Positions 1-9,619 of a DNA stretch of 49,160 bases are shown here, in pieces. The DNA lies in NCBI GenBank assembly GCA_015657635.1, contig JACDQM010000104.1, positions 1 to 49,160 of the forward strand, given 5' to 3'. Every line of letters starts with the position of its first letter. Positions within the stretch are counted from its first letter, which is position 1. Both the position numbers and the translations under genes were made by a program. The DNA is from Roseateles sp. Its GTDB lineage: Bacteria > Pseudomonadota > Gammaproteobacteria > Burkholderiales > Burkholderiaceae_C. The notes beneath the pieces were generated by a model, which was given only the letters and a program-made list of their open reading frames with translations, searched no databases and was not told where the DNA came from.

Positions 1-1209
1 CATCCCATTCCACCGCATCCGTCGTGCGCGGCAGTCGTCCCAGCAGCAGCATGATCATGCCGGCCAGGTGTTGTAGCGCCCGCGGTCTTCCTCGGGCAGC
101 TCCTTCAATTCCAGGCGGTCCTTGAACTCCGGCACCGGAATCAGGCCGTCCATCAGCCAGCTGCCGTCCTCGCGCTGCACAGCCCAGGCATCGCCGTCGC
201 TGGGCGCCGAGAACTCGCCGGCAATCGCCTCCAGCACGTCGCGCACCGAGATCACGCCCTGCACTTCACCGTATTCGTCGACCACGAACACCAGCTGCGC
301 ATCCGAGGCGCGGAAGTGGTCCAGCAACTCCATGCCGGACAGCGTCTCGGGCACGAAGATCGGCGCCTCCAGGTCCTCGCCGAGACTCAGAGCCTGGCCC
401 GACAGCGCGCGTTGCAGCAATGTCTGGGCCGAAACCACGCCGACCACCTCGGTCAGGCCGCCACGGCAGACCGGATAACGGCTGTAGCCATGCGCACGCA
501 GCATCTCCAGCACGGCCGGCGCTTCGTCTTCGATATCCAACCAGGCGATTTCGGCGCGCGGGATCATCATCGACCCCACCTGGCGCTCATCCAGCCGGAA
601 CACATTGCGCACCATCTGGTGCTCCTGCTCCTCGATCACCCCCGCATCCAGGCCCTCTTCCAGGCTGGCGGCGATTTCTTCTTCGGTCACGCCGCGCTGC
701 ACCTTGCCGCGCTGGCCCATCAGTCCGAGCGTGGCCTCGGTGGCGAAGGTCAGCAGCTTGACCAGCGGCCGCGCCACCATCGACAGAATCTCCATCGGTG
801 GCGCCACCAGGCGGGCCACGGTCTCGGGGTAAATCTGCCCCAGGCGTTTGGGCACCAGCTCGCCAAAGATGATGGTGGCGATGGTCAGCAACACCACCAC
901 CAGGCCGGTGGCGGATACTTGGGCGACGCTGGCCGTCAGCCCCAGGCTCACCAGCCAATGGGCCAGCGGGCCTGAGAACGCCGCCTCACCCACGATGCCG
1001 TTCAGCACGCCAATCGACGTGATGCCGATCTGCACCACCGACAGAAACTTGGTCGGGTTCTCATGCAGATCCATGGCCGCCTGCGCGCCGGATTCCCCGG
1101 CTTCCAGCATGACCTGCAAGCGCGCCTTGCGGCTGGCCGTCAGCGCCATTTCGGACATGGCAAAAACGCCGTTCAGCAGGATCAGAAAAAGTACTAGCGC
1201 AGTGTCCAT
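1..1209 (-). CDS. CNNM/DUF21-CBS 'hemolysin-family' membrane protein, frameshifted near the C-terminus, runs off the window
   Basis: Inner-membrane protein of the HlyC/CorC family. It has an N-terminal DUF21 transmembrane domain (about residues 1-180), then paired CBS domains (about 200-330) that normally bind adenosyl nucleotides, then the start of the CorC_HlyC cytoplasmic domain. Members are implicated in Mg/Co efflux or tolerance; the substrate here is unknown. The intact frame stops at 55 after residue 384. One base upstream in phase, the reading resumes as LAGMIMLLLGRLP and stays open to the window edge, which is the expected continuation of the CorC_HlyC domain. One C therefore appears to be missing near 66-68. 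The start at 1209 is an ATG, divergent from apaH. Family assignment is secure. Whether the frameshift is biological or a sequencing error cannot be decided here. Confidence 0.85.
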
Positions 1210-1316
1210 TGAAGGCGCACCAGCACCGGGGTCTCAGCCGGCGGGCGCGCACCTTATTCGCGAAGGCCGCAAGGGTAGCAGAAGGAATTGACCCGGCCGC
1301 ACCGCACAATCCCGGT

Positions 1317-2141
1317 ATGAACTACCTGATTGGCGACGTCCAGGGATGCTGCGACGCCCTGGAACGGCTGCTGGCCGAAATCGACTTTTCCCCCTCGCGC
1401 GACCAGCTCTATCTGCTGGGCGACCTGGTCAACCGCGGCCCGGCTTCGCTGGCCACGCTGCGCCGCCTGCAGGGGCTGGAGGGCGCCGCCACCTGCCTGC
1501 TCGGCAACCACGACCTGCATCTGCTCGCGATCGCCGCCGAGACCCGCAAGCCTCACCGCAGCGATACCTTGCACGAGATTCTTGAAGCACCCGACCGCGA
1601 AGCCCTGCTGGACTGGCTGCGCCAGCAGCGCCTGGCCGTCCACGCCCATGGCTGGCTGATGGTGCATGCCGGCGTGGTGCCGCAATGGGATCTGGCACAG
1701 ACCTTGAGCCTGGCGGCGGAAGTGGAAGAGCTGCTGCGCAGCCCCGCGCTGAGCGAGTTCCTGCCGCAGATGTATGGCAATGAGCCGGCCCGGTGGCGGA
1801 ACGATCTGCACGGCGCGCCCCGGCTGCGCTTCATCATCAATGTGCTGACCCGGCTGCGCTTTTGCGATGCGCAGGGCCAGATGGATTTCCACACCAAGGA
1901 CGGCGCAGCGGCCGCACCTGCGGGCTTCATGCCCTGGTTCGAGGTGCCCGATCGACGCAGCGCCGGCACCCCGATCGCCTTCGGCCACTGGTCCACGCTG
2001 GGCCTGATCAACCGCCCTGATCTGCTGGCCCTGGACACCGGCTGCATCTGGGGCGGACAACTCAGCGCCATGCGCATCGACGGGCACAGGCGCGAGCTGA
2101 TCCAGGTGCAGTGCACCCAAGCCCAGGCACCTGGCTCCTGA
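1317..2141 (+). CDS. apaH: Symmetrical bis(5'-nucleosyl)-tetraphosphatase ApaH
   Basis: Hydrolyses Ap4A symmetrically to two ADP and can also de-cap NpnN RNA caps; cytoplasmic, part of stress and alarmone control. The calcineurin-like phosphoesterase motifs are intact: GDVQG (6-10), GDLVNRG (35-41) and GNHD (63-66). The length of 274 residues matches the family (about 280). The frame is open further upstream to 1209, but the ATG at 1317 gives the conserved N-terminus MNYLIGDVQG, so I place the start there. It is divergent from the CNNM/CBS gene and followed 36 bases later by a tRNA. Confidence 0.96.
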   Translation: MNYLIGDVQGCCDALERLLAEIDFSPSRDQLYLLGDLVNRGPASLATLRRLQGLEGAATCLLGNHDLHLLAIAAETRKPHRSDTLHEILEAPDREALLDWLRQQRLAVHAHGWLMVHAGVVPQWDLAQTLSLAAEVEELLRSPALSEFLPQMYGNEPARWRNDLHGAPRLRFIINVLTRLRFCDAQGQMDFHTKDGAAAAPAGFMPWFEVPDRRSAGTPIAFGHWSTLGLINRPDLLALDTGCIWGGQLSAMRIDGHRRELIQVQCTQAQAPGS

Positions 2142-2177
2142 GGCCCGCGCCTCGGGCTAGAATGGCGCTCTTCAAGA

Positions 2178-2267
2178 GGAAGCGTGGCCGAGCGGTTTAA
2201 GGCACCGGTCTTGAAAACCGGCGAGGGTTTGCGCCCTCCGTGAGTTCGAATCTCACCGCTTCCGCCA
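2178..2267 (+). tRNA. tRNA-Ser (anticodon UGA)
   Basis: Class II tRNA of 90 bases including an encoded 3' CCA (2265-2267). The acceptor arm GGAAGCG (2178-2184) pairs with CGCTTCC (2257-2263). The anticodon stem CCGGT/ACCGG (2205-2209 and 2217-2221) encloses the loop CTTGAAA with TGA at 2212-2214. A long variable arm after the anticodon stem and a T-arm with TTCGAAT complete a typical serine tRNA. It reads UCA and related serine codons. Confidence 0.97.
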
Positions 2268-2271
2268 TTTC

Positions 2272-2290
2272 TGCCCGCCGAGAGCGGGCA
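2272..2290. terminator. Hairpin between tRNA-Ser and livF
   Basis: A perfect 7-bp inverted repeat, TGCCCGC / GCGGGCA with a 5-base loop, lies just after the tRNA and between convergent transcription units. There is no strong U-tract on the plus side. It may act as a weak terminator or RNA-processing barrier for either direction. Confidence 0.4.
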
Positions 2291-2323
2291 CCAAGCAGGC
2301 GCCCCACCTTTGGCTGGCCGCGC

Positions 2324-3040
2324 TCACACCTCCAGCCACTCCTTGCGGATATAGCTGTTGGCCCGCAGATCGTCGGGCGAGCCTTCGAAGACGATGCGGC
2401 CGTGGCCCATCACGTAGCAGCGCTCGGAGATCTCCATCGCGATCGCCAGCTTCTGCTCGACCAGCAGCACCGCGATACCGCGGCGCTTCAGTTCTTTCAG
2501 ATACTCAGCCACCTGCTCGACGATCTTGGGCGCCAGGCCTTCGGTGGGCTCGTCGATCATGATCAGATCGGGGTCGCCCATCAGCGTGCGGCACAGCGTC
2601 AGCATCTGCTGCTCGCCGCCTGACAAGACGCCGGCCTCGGTGTGCTGGCGCTCCTTCAGACGCGGGAACAACTGGTACATGTCGTCGAAGCCCCAGCGCG
2701 CGTTCTTGGCGCCGCTCTTCTGGCCCAGCAACAGGTTCTGGTGCACGGTCAGCTTGGGGAAGATGTCGCGGTTCTCCGGCACATAGCCGATGCCTTCGTG
2801 GGCAATCTCGTAGGCCTTGCGGCCCAGCATCTCGCGCTCGCCGAACTTGATCGAGCCGCTGCCGTCGACATTGCCCATGATGGTCTTGACCGTCGTCGAG
2901 CGGCCCGAGCCGTTGCGGCCCAAGAGGCTGACGATCTCGCCCGGCCGCACTTCCATGCTGACGCCGTGCAGCACATGGCTCTTGCCGTAGAAGGCGTGGA
3001 CGTTGTCCAGCTTCAGAAGTCGTCCCTTGCCCGCGCTCAT
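2324..3040 (-). CDS. livF: Liv-type ABC importer ATP-binding protein LivF (Walker A Lys replaced by Arg)
   Basis: One of two cytoplasmic ATPases of a branched-chain-amino-acid-type (HAAT) importer. It is 238 residues, the usual LivF size. The signature LSGGEQQ (139-145) and Walker B LIMIDEP (159-165) are canonical. The P-loop at 41-49 reads GRNGSGRST, so the invariant Walker A lysine is arginine (residue 47, codon CGC at 2900-2902). This may be a subfamily trait or may weaken ATP hydrolysis; LivG keeps a normal P-loop. It overlaps livG by 4 bases (ATGA), indicating translational coupling, and is the last gene of the livK-like-H-M-G-F run. Confidence 0.93.
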   Translation of the reverse strand: MSAGKGRLLKLDNVHAFYGKSHVLHGVSMEVRPGEIVSLLGRNGSGRSTTVKTIMGNVDGSGSIKFGEREMLGRKAYEIAHEGIGYVPENRDIFPKLTVHQNLLLGQKSGAKNARWGFDDMYQLFPRLKERQHTEAGVLSGGEQQMLTLCRTLMGDPDLIMIDEPTEGLAPKIVEQVAEYLKELKRRGIAVLLVEQKLAIAMEISERCYVMGHGRIVFEGSPDDLRANSYIRKEWLEV

Positions 3041-3837
3041 GCCGCCACCCCTCCGGCCGCGCCGGCCGCCTGCGCTTCTGCCAGCACCGAGCCGAGATAA
3101 GCCTCTTGCACGCGCGCATTCGCACGCACCGCGTCCGGCGTGTCGAAGGCGATCACTTCGCCATAGACCAACACTGCAATCTTGTCGGCCAGGCCGAACA
3201 CCACGCCCATGTCATGCTCCACCGTCAACAGCGTCTTGCCCTGGGTGACCTCGCGGATCAGCTGGATGAAGCGCTTGGTTTCACTCTTGCTCATGCCGGC
3301 GGTCGGCTCGTCCAGCAGGATCACGTTGGAGCCGCCGGCGATGGTGATCCCGATCTCCAGCGCCCGCGCTTCGGCGTAGGTCAGGTTGGTGGCGAGCACA
3401 TCGCGCCGCTTGTCGAGCTTGATCATCTCCAGCACCTCTTCGGCGCGGTCGTTGGCGTCGTCCAGATCGGCCAGGAACTTCCAGAAGGCGTAGCGATAGC
3501 CCATGCTCCACAGCACCGCGCAGCGGATGTTCTCGAACACCGACAAGCGCGTGAACAGATTGGAAACCTGGAAGCTGCGCGACAGCCCGCGGCGGTTGAT
3601 CTCGTAGGGCTTGAGCCCGTCGATGCGCTCGCCATTCAGCTTGATTTCGCCACTGCTGGGTGCGAAGCGGCCGCTGATCAGATTGAACAGCGTGCTCTTG
3701 CCCGCGCCGTTCGGGCCGATGATGGCCACGCGCTCGCCGGGCCGCACCTGCAACTGGGCGCCACGGATGATCTCGCTCTTGCCGAAGCGCTTGTGCACAC
3801 CCAGCAGTTCGAGCGCAAATTCGGAACTGCCGCTCAT
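3037..3837 (-). CDS. livG: Liv-type ABC importer ATP-binding protein LivG
   Basis: Partner ATPase to LivF. The Walker A GPNGAGKST is at 41-49, Walker B VILLDEP around 172-178, and a switch histidine lies in VEHDMGVVF. The C-loop is unusual, LTYAEAR (152-158) instead of the LSYGQQR expected for many LivG proteins. I believe this form occurs in homologues from related bacteria, but could not check. The ATG at 3837 overlaps the livM stop (TGATG), so I prefer it to the GTG one codon earlier at 3840. Length is about 266 residues. Confidence 0.93.
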   Translation of the reverse strand: MSGSSEFALELLGVHKRFGKSEIIRGAQLQVRPGERVAIIGPNGAGKSTLFNLISGRFAPSSGEIKLNGERIDGLKPYEINRRGLSRSFQVSNLFTRLSVFENIRCAVLWSMGYRYAFWKFLADLDDANDRAEEVLEMIKLDKRRDVLATNLTYAEARALEIGITIAGGSNVILLDEPTAGMSKSETKRFIQLIREVTQGKTLLTVEHDMGVVFGLADKIAVLVYGEVIAFDTPDAVRANARVQEAYLGSVLAEAQAAGAAGGVAA

Positions 3838-5144
3838 CACAGCGCCTCCCTGCGTTTGATTTCTTTCTCAATCTCTTCCTGGATCTGGTCCCATTCGCGC
3901 TTGAACTGGCGCCGCGCCAGCTCGAACAGGCCCAGCCCCAGCAGCAGCAGCATCGCCGAGCCCAGCCAGGCGTCGACGCCCGCACTGTTCAGCGTCACGC
4001 CGGCAAAGGTCAGCTGCGGACCCAGGGCCTCGTTGAGCTGGTGGTGGTAGAGCATCTCGATCATCGCGGCCGCGCCCATCAGCATTGCCAGCGCCGTGCC
4101 GGCCAGCGCCAGATACGAAGTCCACAGCCGGCCCAGCTTGCCGAAGGCCGCCACGCGCAGATTCATCATGATCAGGCTGGCGATGCCCCCCGGCGCGTAC
4201 ATCACCATGAAGAGGAAGATCAGGCCCAGATAGAGCAGCCAGGCCTGTGTCAGCTCGGACAGCAGCACGCCGGCCAGCACCATCAGCACCGCGCCGATGA
4301 TGGGGCCGAAGAAGAAGGTGGCGCCGCCCAGGAAGGTGAACAGCAGATAGCCCCCCGAGCGCAACGCGCCCACCACCTCGGCGGTGACGATCTCGAAGTT
4401 CAACGCACCCAGGCCGCCCGCGACACCGGCGAAGAAGCCCGAGATCATGAAGGCCAGAAAGCGCACCCACTGCGTGTTATAGCCGACGAACTCGACGCGC
4501 TCGGGGTTGTCGCGCACCGCGTTGAGCATGCGGCCCAGCGGCGTGCGCGTCAGCGCAAACAGCAGCGCGGTGCTGATGAAGCAGTACAGCGCGATCAGGT
4601 AGTACACCTGGATCTGCGGGCCAAAGCTGATGCCCATCACCGGCTTGCCGACCACCCGGTTGCCCGAGATGCCACCCTCGCCGCCGAAGAACTCGGGCAG
4701 CATCAAGGACATCGACCAGATCAGCTCGCCCAGGCCCAGCGTGATCATCGCAAACGGCGTGCCCGACTTCTTGGTCGAGACCCAGCCGAACAGCAACGCG
4801 AATGCCAGGCCTGCCAGGCCGCCGACCAGCGGGATCAAGCTCACCGGCAAGGCCAGCGCGCCGTTGGACACCTGGTTCAGCGTGTGGATGGCCAGGAAGG
4901 AACCCAGGCCGCTGTAGACCGCATGCCCGAAGCTGAGCATGCCGCCCTGCCCCAGCAGCACGTTGTAGGCCAGGCAGGCAATGATGCCGATGCCGATCTG
5001 GCTGAGCATCGTGTGCGAGAGGCTGCTGGTCCACAGCAGCGGCGCCACGATCAGGGCCGCCGCATACAGGCCCCAGATCAGCCAGCGGCCGACGTTGTAG
5101 GGCTTGAAGTGATAGTGGGCGTGTGTCGCGCGAGTGAGAGACAT
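3837..5144 (-). CDS. livM: Liv-type ABC importer permease LivM (extended)
   Basis: Inner-membrane permease of the importer, 435 residues and strongly hydrophobic. It carries the family core NVLLGQGGMLSFGHAVYSGLG near the N-terminus and RMLNAVRDNPERVEFVG in the middle. It is about 100 residues longer than a minimal LivM. The extra C-terminal part contains one or two further hydrophobic stretches and ends in a charged tail (about 410-435). It starts three bases after the livH stop and overlaps the livG start, so the cluster is one transcript. The transported substrate cannot be read from the permease. Confidence 0.93.
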   Translation of the reverse strand: MSLTRATHAHYHFKPYNVGRWLIWGLYAAALIVAPLLWTSSLSHTMLSQIGIGIIACLAYNVLLGQGGMLSFGHAVYSGLGSFLAIHTLNQVSNGALALPVSLIPLVGGLAGLAFALLFGWVSTKKSGTPFAMITLGLGELIWSMSLMLPEFFGGEGGISGNRVVGKPVMGISFGPQIQVYYLIALYCFISTALLFALTRTPLGRMLNAVRDNPERVEFVGYNTQWVRFLAFMISGFFAGVAGGLGALNFEIVTAEVVGALRSGGYLLFTFLGGATFFFGPIIGAVLMVLAGVLLSELTQAWLLYLGLIFLFMVMYAPGGIASLIMMNLRVAAFGKLGRLWTSYLALAGTALAMLMGAAAMIEMLYHHQLNEALGPQLTFAGVTLNSAGVDAWLGSAMLLLLGLGLFELARRQFKREWDQIQEEIEKEIKRREAL

Positions 5145-5147
5145 GGC

Positions 5148-6167
5148 TTATTCCTCGCGCGTGCCGAGCAGGCCCTTGGGCCGGAAGATCAGGATCAGGA
5201 CCATCAGCAGATAAGGCAGGATTGGCGCCACCTGGGCAAGTGTGAGTTTCAGGAAGGGGTAGCCGAAGGTCTCGGGCCCGATCTGCGCGCCCCAGCTGTT
5301 GAACAGCGTGGCCAGCGAGCCGTCCACGGTCAGAGGCAGGGTCTGCAGCAGGCCGATCAGGATGGAGCCGACGAAGGCCCCGGCCAGCGAGCCGACACCA
5401 CCGACCACCACCACCACGAAGATGATGGAGCCGACGATCACCGCCATCGAAGGCTCGGTGACGAAGGTGATGCCGCCGATCACGCCGGCCAGCGCCGCGA
5501 GTGCGCAGCCGCTGCCGAACACCAGCATGAACACGCGCGGCACGTTGTGGCCCAGCGATTCGACCATCTCCGGATGCGTCAGTGCCGCCTGGATCACCAG
5601 GCCGATGCGGGTGCGTGTCAGCAGCAGCCACAGCGCCAGCAGCATCTGCAGCGCCACGCCCATCATGAAGGCGCGCGTCATCGGGAACTTGGAGCACAAC
5701 ACATCGGCCACGCACAGCCCGGCTGGCGCTTCGCCCAGCAGCAGCGACAGGCCTTGCAGCGGATGCTGGACGATGGTGAATGCCGGCCCCTGCAGGCTGG
5801 GCGGCGGCGTGAAGGCAACCGCCGTGCGGCCCCAGATCAGCTGCACCAGCTCCAGGATCACATAGGACAGGCCGAAGGTGATCAGCAGCTCAGGCACATG
5901 ACCGAACTTGTGCACCTTGCGCAAGGCGCCACGCTCGAACAGCGCCCCCAGCAGCCCCACCAGCACCGGCGCCACGATCAGCGCGGGCCAGAAGCCGATG
6001 AACTTCACCAGCGTGAAGGCGAAGTAGGCACCCAGCATGTAGAAGCTGGCGTGGGCGAAGTTCAGCACGCCCATCATGCTGAAGATCAGCGTCAGGCCCG
6101 AGCTGAGCATGAACAGCAGCAGTCCGGAGGACAGGCCGTTCAGAAGGTTGATCAGGAGTTGGTCCAC
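5148..6167 (-). CDS. livH: Liv-type ABC importer permease LivH
   Basis: Second inner-membrane permease, 339 residues with about eight to nine hydrophobic segments. The N-terminus shows the LivH hallmark, a membrane segment followed by GLTLIFSMMGVLNFAHASFYMLG. The sequence also contains a region of glycine- and valine-rich helices near 240-270. The gene is downstream of the substrate-binding protein with a 176-base gap (6168-6343) in which I see no clear gene or terminator. It pairs with LivM to form the translocation path. Confidence 0.93.
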   Translation of the reverse strand: MDQLLINLLNGLSSGLLLFMLSSGLTLIFSMMGVLNFAHASFYMLGAYFAFTLVKFIGFWPALIVAPVLVGLLGALFERGALRKVHKFGHVPELLITFGLSYVILELVQLIWGRTAVAFTPPPSLQGPAFTIVQHPLQGLSLLLGEAPAGLCVADVLCSKFPMTRAFMMGVALQMLLALWLLLTRTRIGLVIQAALTHPEMVESLGHNVPRVFMLVFGSGCALAALAGVIGGITFVTEPSMAVIVGSIIFVVVVVGGVGSLAGAFVGSILIGLLQTLPLTVDGSLATLFNSWGAQIGPETFGYPFLKLTLAQVAPILPYLLMVLILIFRPKGLLGTREE

Positions 6168-6343
6168 GGCGATTGGGGTTCAGGCGCAGCAGGACGCGGC
6201 GCGGAGGGAGAACTGCGCGGATTTTCGGAAGGGCTGCCGTCGCGAGCGGGCTGAGGTTGGGCTTGCGGCGCGCAGCCGTACACAGGTACGACGAGCACCG
6301 CAAGCTCAAGATCGGCCCGCTCCGCAGGCAGACACTCGAAAAA

Positions 6344-7579
6344 TTAGGGGCGCTTCATTTGGCAGGAGGTCGGCGTGCTCGACACGTACGGCTCGAAGGT
6401 CTTCACCGGCACGAAGGTCATGCCGGTCTTCTCAGCACTGTAGGGGTGCTTCGCATCGGACTTCTGCCACACCGACAGATACAGCGTCTGCTGCAGCTGG
6501 TGATCGGTCTTGCGCATCTCGACTTCGCCGTTGTAGCTCTTGGTCTTCAGCCCTTCCAGCGCGGCAGCCACTTTCACCGGGTCGGTGCTCTTGGCCTTGG
6601 CCATCGCTTCAGACAGCGTGGTGTAGATGTGGATCACGCTGCCGGTGTAGAAGTCGGCGTCGAACTTCTTCTGGAACTCCTCCTGCCACTTCTGCATCTG
6701 ACCACCCATGTTGTAGTGGTTGTACGAGATCTGGTAGACGCGGCCGGCCGAGCCGGTGCCCAAGGCAGTGGGCGTGCCGGTGACGCCGGCGTAGTAGGTG
6801 AAGAACTTGGCGTTCAAGCCGGCCTCATTCGCTGCCTTGACCAACAGTGCCAGGTCAGAGCCCCAATTGCCGGTGATCACGCTGTCAGCACCGCTGGCCT
6901 TGATCTTGGCGATATAGGGCGCGAAATCACGCACCTGGGCCAGCGGGTGCAGGTCCTCACCGACGATCTGGATGTCCGGGCGCTTGCGGCCCAGGTTCTC
7001 CTTGGCGTACTTGGCCACCTGATGGCCGTGCGCGTAGTTCTGGTTCAGCAGGAACACCTTCTTGATGTCCGGCTGGTCCTTCATGAAGGTGGTCATCGCC
7101 TCCATCTTCATCGAGGTGTCGGCATCAAAGCGGAAGTGCCAGTAGCTGCACTTGCTATTGGTCAGGTCGGGATCCACGGCCGAGTGGTTCAGGTAGACCA
7201 CTTCCTTGCCGGGATTGCGCTCGTTGTGCTTGTTGACCGCGTCGATGATGGCCATCGCCGCACCCGAGCCATTGCCCTGCGTGACGTAGCGCACGCCTTG
7301 GTCGATGGCTGACTTCAGTGCGTTCAGCGACTCGGCGGGGCTGAGCTTGTTGTCGATCGGGATGATCTCGAACTTCACGCCGGCAGGATTCGTGGCGTTG
7401 AACTTCTCGGCGAAGAACTGGAAGCTCTTGACCTGGTTCTGTCCCACCGGGGCCATCAGGCCGGACAGCGGGTCGATCCAGGCGATCTTGACCGTCTCGC
7501 CCTTCTGAGCATAGGCGGCACCGGCGCCCAGGGTCAGGGCTGCGGCGAGGGCGATCAGGGTGTGGCGCTTGCTGTACAT
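6344..7579 (-). CDS. Periplasmic substrate-binding protein of the Liv-type importer
   Basis: Type I periplasmic-binding fold (Peripla_BP_6), 411 residues. The start at 7579 is set by a strong AGGAGA ribosome site and gives a clean signal peptide (MYSKRHTLIALAAALTLGAGAAYA, cleavage after residue 24). The frame extends to a TTG at 7624, but those 15 residues do not resemble a leader. The mature domain begins GETVKIAWIDPLSGLMAPVG. Gene order and the adjacent acyl-CoA ligase suggest the ligand may be a carboxylate or aromatic acid rather than leucine or isoleucine. That is inference only, so no livK symbol is assigned. Confidence 0.92.
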   Translation of the reverse strand: MYSKRHTLIALAAALTLGAGAAYAQKGETVKIAWIDPLSGLMAPVGQNQVKSFQFFAEKFNATNPAGVKFEIIPIDNKLSPAESLNALKSAIDQGVRYVTQGNGSGAAMAIIDAVNKHNERNPGKEVVYLNHSAVDPDLTNSKCSYWHFRFDADTSMKMEAMTTFMKDQPDIKKVFLLNQNYAHGHQVAKYAKENLGRKRPDIQIVGEDLHPLAQVRDFAPYIAKIKASGADSVITGNWGSDLALLVKAANEAGLNAKFFTYYAGVTGTPTALGTGSAGRVYQISYNHYNMGGQMQKWQEEFQKKFDADFYTGSVIHIYTTLSEAMAKAKSTDPVKVAAALEGLKTKSYNGEVEMRKTDHQLQQTLYLSVWQKSDAKHPYSAEKTGMTFVPVKTFEPYVSSTPTSCQMKRP

Positions 7580-7679
7580 CGTTGTCTCCTTGGGTTGTGT
7601 AAGGCGTGTAGTAAGCGGGGTCAAAGAAAACCGGCGGACTGAAGTCGGCCGGCGCTGGGTGGCGCCGGCAGCTCCGGTC

Positions 7680-9323
7680 TCAACCGGGCAGTCGGTGGCT
7701 CTTGAACTGCTCGCGCAGCTTGAGCTTTTGTATTTTTCCCGTCGCAGTGTGCGGGATTTCGTCGACGAAGACCACGTCGTCAGGAATCTGCCACTTGGCG
7801 ATGCGTCCCTCGTAGAAGGCCAGCATCTCTTCGCGTGTCAGTTCGACACCGGGCTTGCGCACAACCACCAGCAGCGGCCGTTCGTCCCACTTGGGGTGGG
7901 CGCAGGCAATGGCGGCCGCTTCATGGACCGCTGGATGCGCCATCGCGATGTTCTCGAGGTCGATGGAGCTGATCCATTCGCCGCCGGACTTGATGACGTC
8001 CTTGCTGCGGTCGGTGATCTGCATGAAGCCGTCGGCATCGATGGTGGCCACGTCCCCGGTCGGGAACCAGGTACCCATGCCAGCCACCTCCACCAGCGGC
8101 GAAGCCGGTTGCTGGAAATAGCTGTCGATCACCCAGCAGCCGCGCACCACCAGATTGCCGGCGCTGGCGCCGTCCCAGGGCAGCGGCTTGCCCTCGTCGT
8201 CGATCACGGCCATGTCGATGCCGTAGATCACCTTGCCCTGCTTCTCCAGGATGCGGCGCTGCTCATCGACCGGCAGTTCCAACTGCTTGGCCGTCAGCTT
8301 GGACAGCGTGCCCAGCGGCGAGAGTTCGGTCATGCCCCAGGCGTGAATGACTTCGACGCCGTAGTCGTCCATCAGCGTGCGCAGCATCGCCGGCGGGCAG
8401 GCCGAGCCACCGATAACGGTGCGCCTGAAGGTCGAGAACTTCAGCTTGTTCTGGCCCACATAGTTCAACAGGCCCAGCCACACCGTCGGCACGCCGGCGC
8501 TGAAGGTGACGCCTTCGTTCTCGAACAGCTCATACAGCGACTTGCCATCCAGATGCGGGCCGGGGAACACCAGCTTGCAGCCGACGATGGCCGCGCTGTA
8601 GGGCAGACCCCAGGCATTGACATGGAACATCGGCACCACCGGCAGCACCACGTCCTTGCTGGAGCAGTCCATCGCATCGGGCAGCGCCGAAGCGTAGGCA
8701 TGCAGCACGCTGGAACGGTGGCTGTAGACAGCGCCCTTGGGGTGCCCTGTCGTGCCCGAGGTGTAGCAGATGCTCGATGCGGTGTTCTCGTCGAAGCTCG
8801 GCCAGGCGTACTGCCCATCCTCAGCCTCGACCAGCTCCTCGTAACACAGCAGGCCGGGGATGGCGGTCTGCGCCGGCATGTGCGCGCGGTCCGCCATCAG
8901 CACATAGTGCTTGATGCTGGGCATGTGGCTGACCAGCTTCTCGACCAGCGGCAGGAAGCTGGCGTCGAAGCACAGCACCTTGTCCTGCGCGTCATTGGCG
9001 ATCCAGGCGACCTGCTCGGGGAACAGGCGCGGGTTGATGGTGTGGCAGACCAGCTGCGAGCCGGAGGCGCCGTAGTAGATCTCCAGATGGCGGTAGCCGT
9101 TCCAGGCCAGCGTCGCGACGCGGTCTCCGGCTTCCAGCCCCAAGCGTCCCAGAGCCTGGGCCACCTTGCGTGAACGCTGTTCGGCATCGCGCCAGGTGTA
9201 GCGATGCAGATCACCCTCGACCCGCTTGCTGACGATCTCGGTATCGCCCGAGTGTCGCGCCGCATGCTGAATCAGCGACGAAATCAACAAGGGCATGGCC
9301 ATCATCTGACCCATCAACGCCAT
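7680..9323 (-). CDS. AlkK-like medium-chain acyl-CoA ligase (AMP-forming)
   Basis: ANL-superfamily enzyme that activates a carboxylic acid to its CoA thioester through an acyl-AMP, 547 residues. The phosphate-binding loop [11 protein letters not shown] is at 187-197. The motif GWITGDV-like region reads [12 protein letters not shown], and the C-terminal catalytic lysine lies in [10 protein letters not shown]. The overall pattern ([41 protein letters not shown]) closely resembles Pseudomonas AlkK. The start at 9323 follows AGGAGA; upstream in-frame codons to 9416 are not needed. It is the first gene upstream of the Liv importer on the same strand, 100 bases away. This supports uptake and activation of one carboxylate class. 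Confidence 0.9.
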   Translation of the reverse strand: MALMGQMMAMPLLISSLIQHAARHSGDTEIVSKRVEGDLHRYTWRDAEQRSRKVAQALGRLGLEAGDRVATLAWNGYRHLEIYYGASGSQLVCHTINPRLFPEQVAWIANDAQDKVLCFDASFLPLVEKLVSHMPSIKHYVLMADRAHMPAQTAIPGLLCYEELVEAEDGQYAWPSFDENTASSICYTSGTTGHPKGAVYSHRSSVLHAYASALPDAMDCSSKDVVLPVVPMFHVNAWGLPYSAAIVGCKLVFPGPHLDGKSLYELFENEGVTFSAGVPTVWLGLLNYVGQNKLKFSTFRRTVIGGSACPPAMLRTLMDDYGVEVIHAWGMTELSPLGTLSKLTAKQLELPVDEQRRILEKQGKVIYGIDMAVIDDEGKPLPWDGASAGNLVVRGCWVIDSYFQQPASPLVEVAGMGTWFPTGDVATIDADGFMQITDRSKDVIKSGGEWISSIDLENIAMAHPAVHEAAAIACAHPKWDERPLLVVVRKPGVELTREEMLAFYEGRIAKWQIPDDVVFVDEIPHTATGKIQKLKLREQFKSHRLPG

Positions 9324-9619
9324 CAGCTGTCTCCTGTTCTGTATGTCCAGCAAGGACTTGTTGCAAACCAGTTTAATCCGCGGATCCTGGCGTTCAGAGT
9401 CACCCGAGTTACACAAGTGCGGCTCAGGCCCTAGGGGTATTCACTTGCCTCTGACGCACGGACTCAAGCCCCGTTCAGCGCCGGCTCATCCACCCCAGAC
9501 GATTCGACACCCAAGCCCGGGACAAGCGCGCATCGCAGAACAGCGCCGCGAGGCGCCGCGGCAGCCAGTAGAAACCCCAGGCCGGCGCGGGCCGGCAGGC
9601 GCTGACTACACTGCGCCCG

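Noticed and set aside
4041-6254. A 737-codon open frame on the plus strand across livM-livH
   Set aside because: His/Gln/Ala-rich shadow of the minus-strand permeases in GC-rich DNA; no domain and no ribosome site.
7560-9173. A 537-codon plus-strand frame opposite the acyl-CoA ligase
   Set aside because: Antisense shadow; composition typical of opposite-strand reading and no homology visible.
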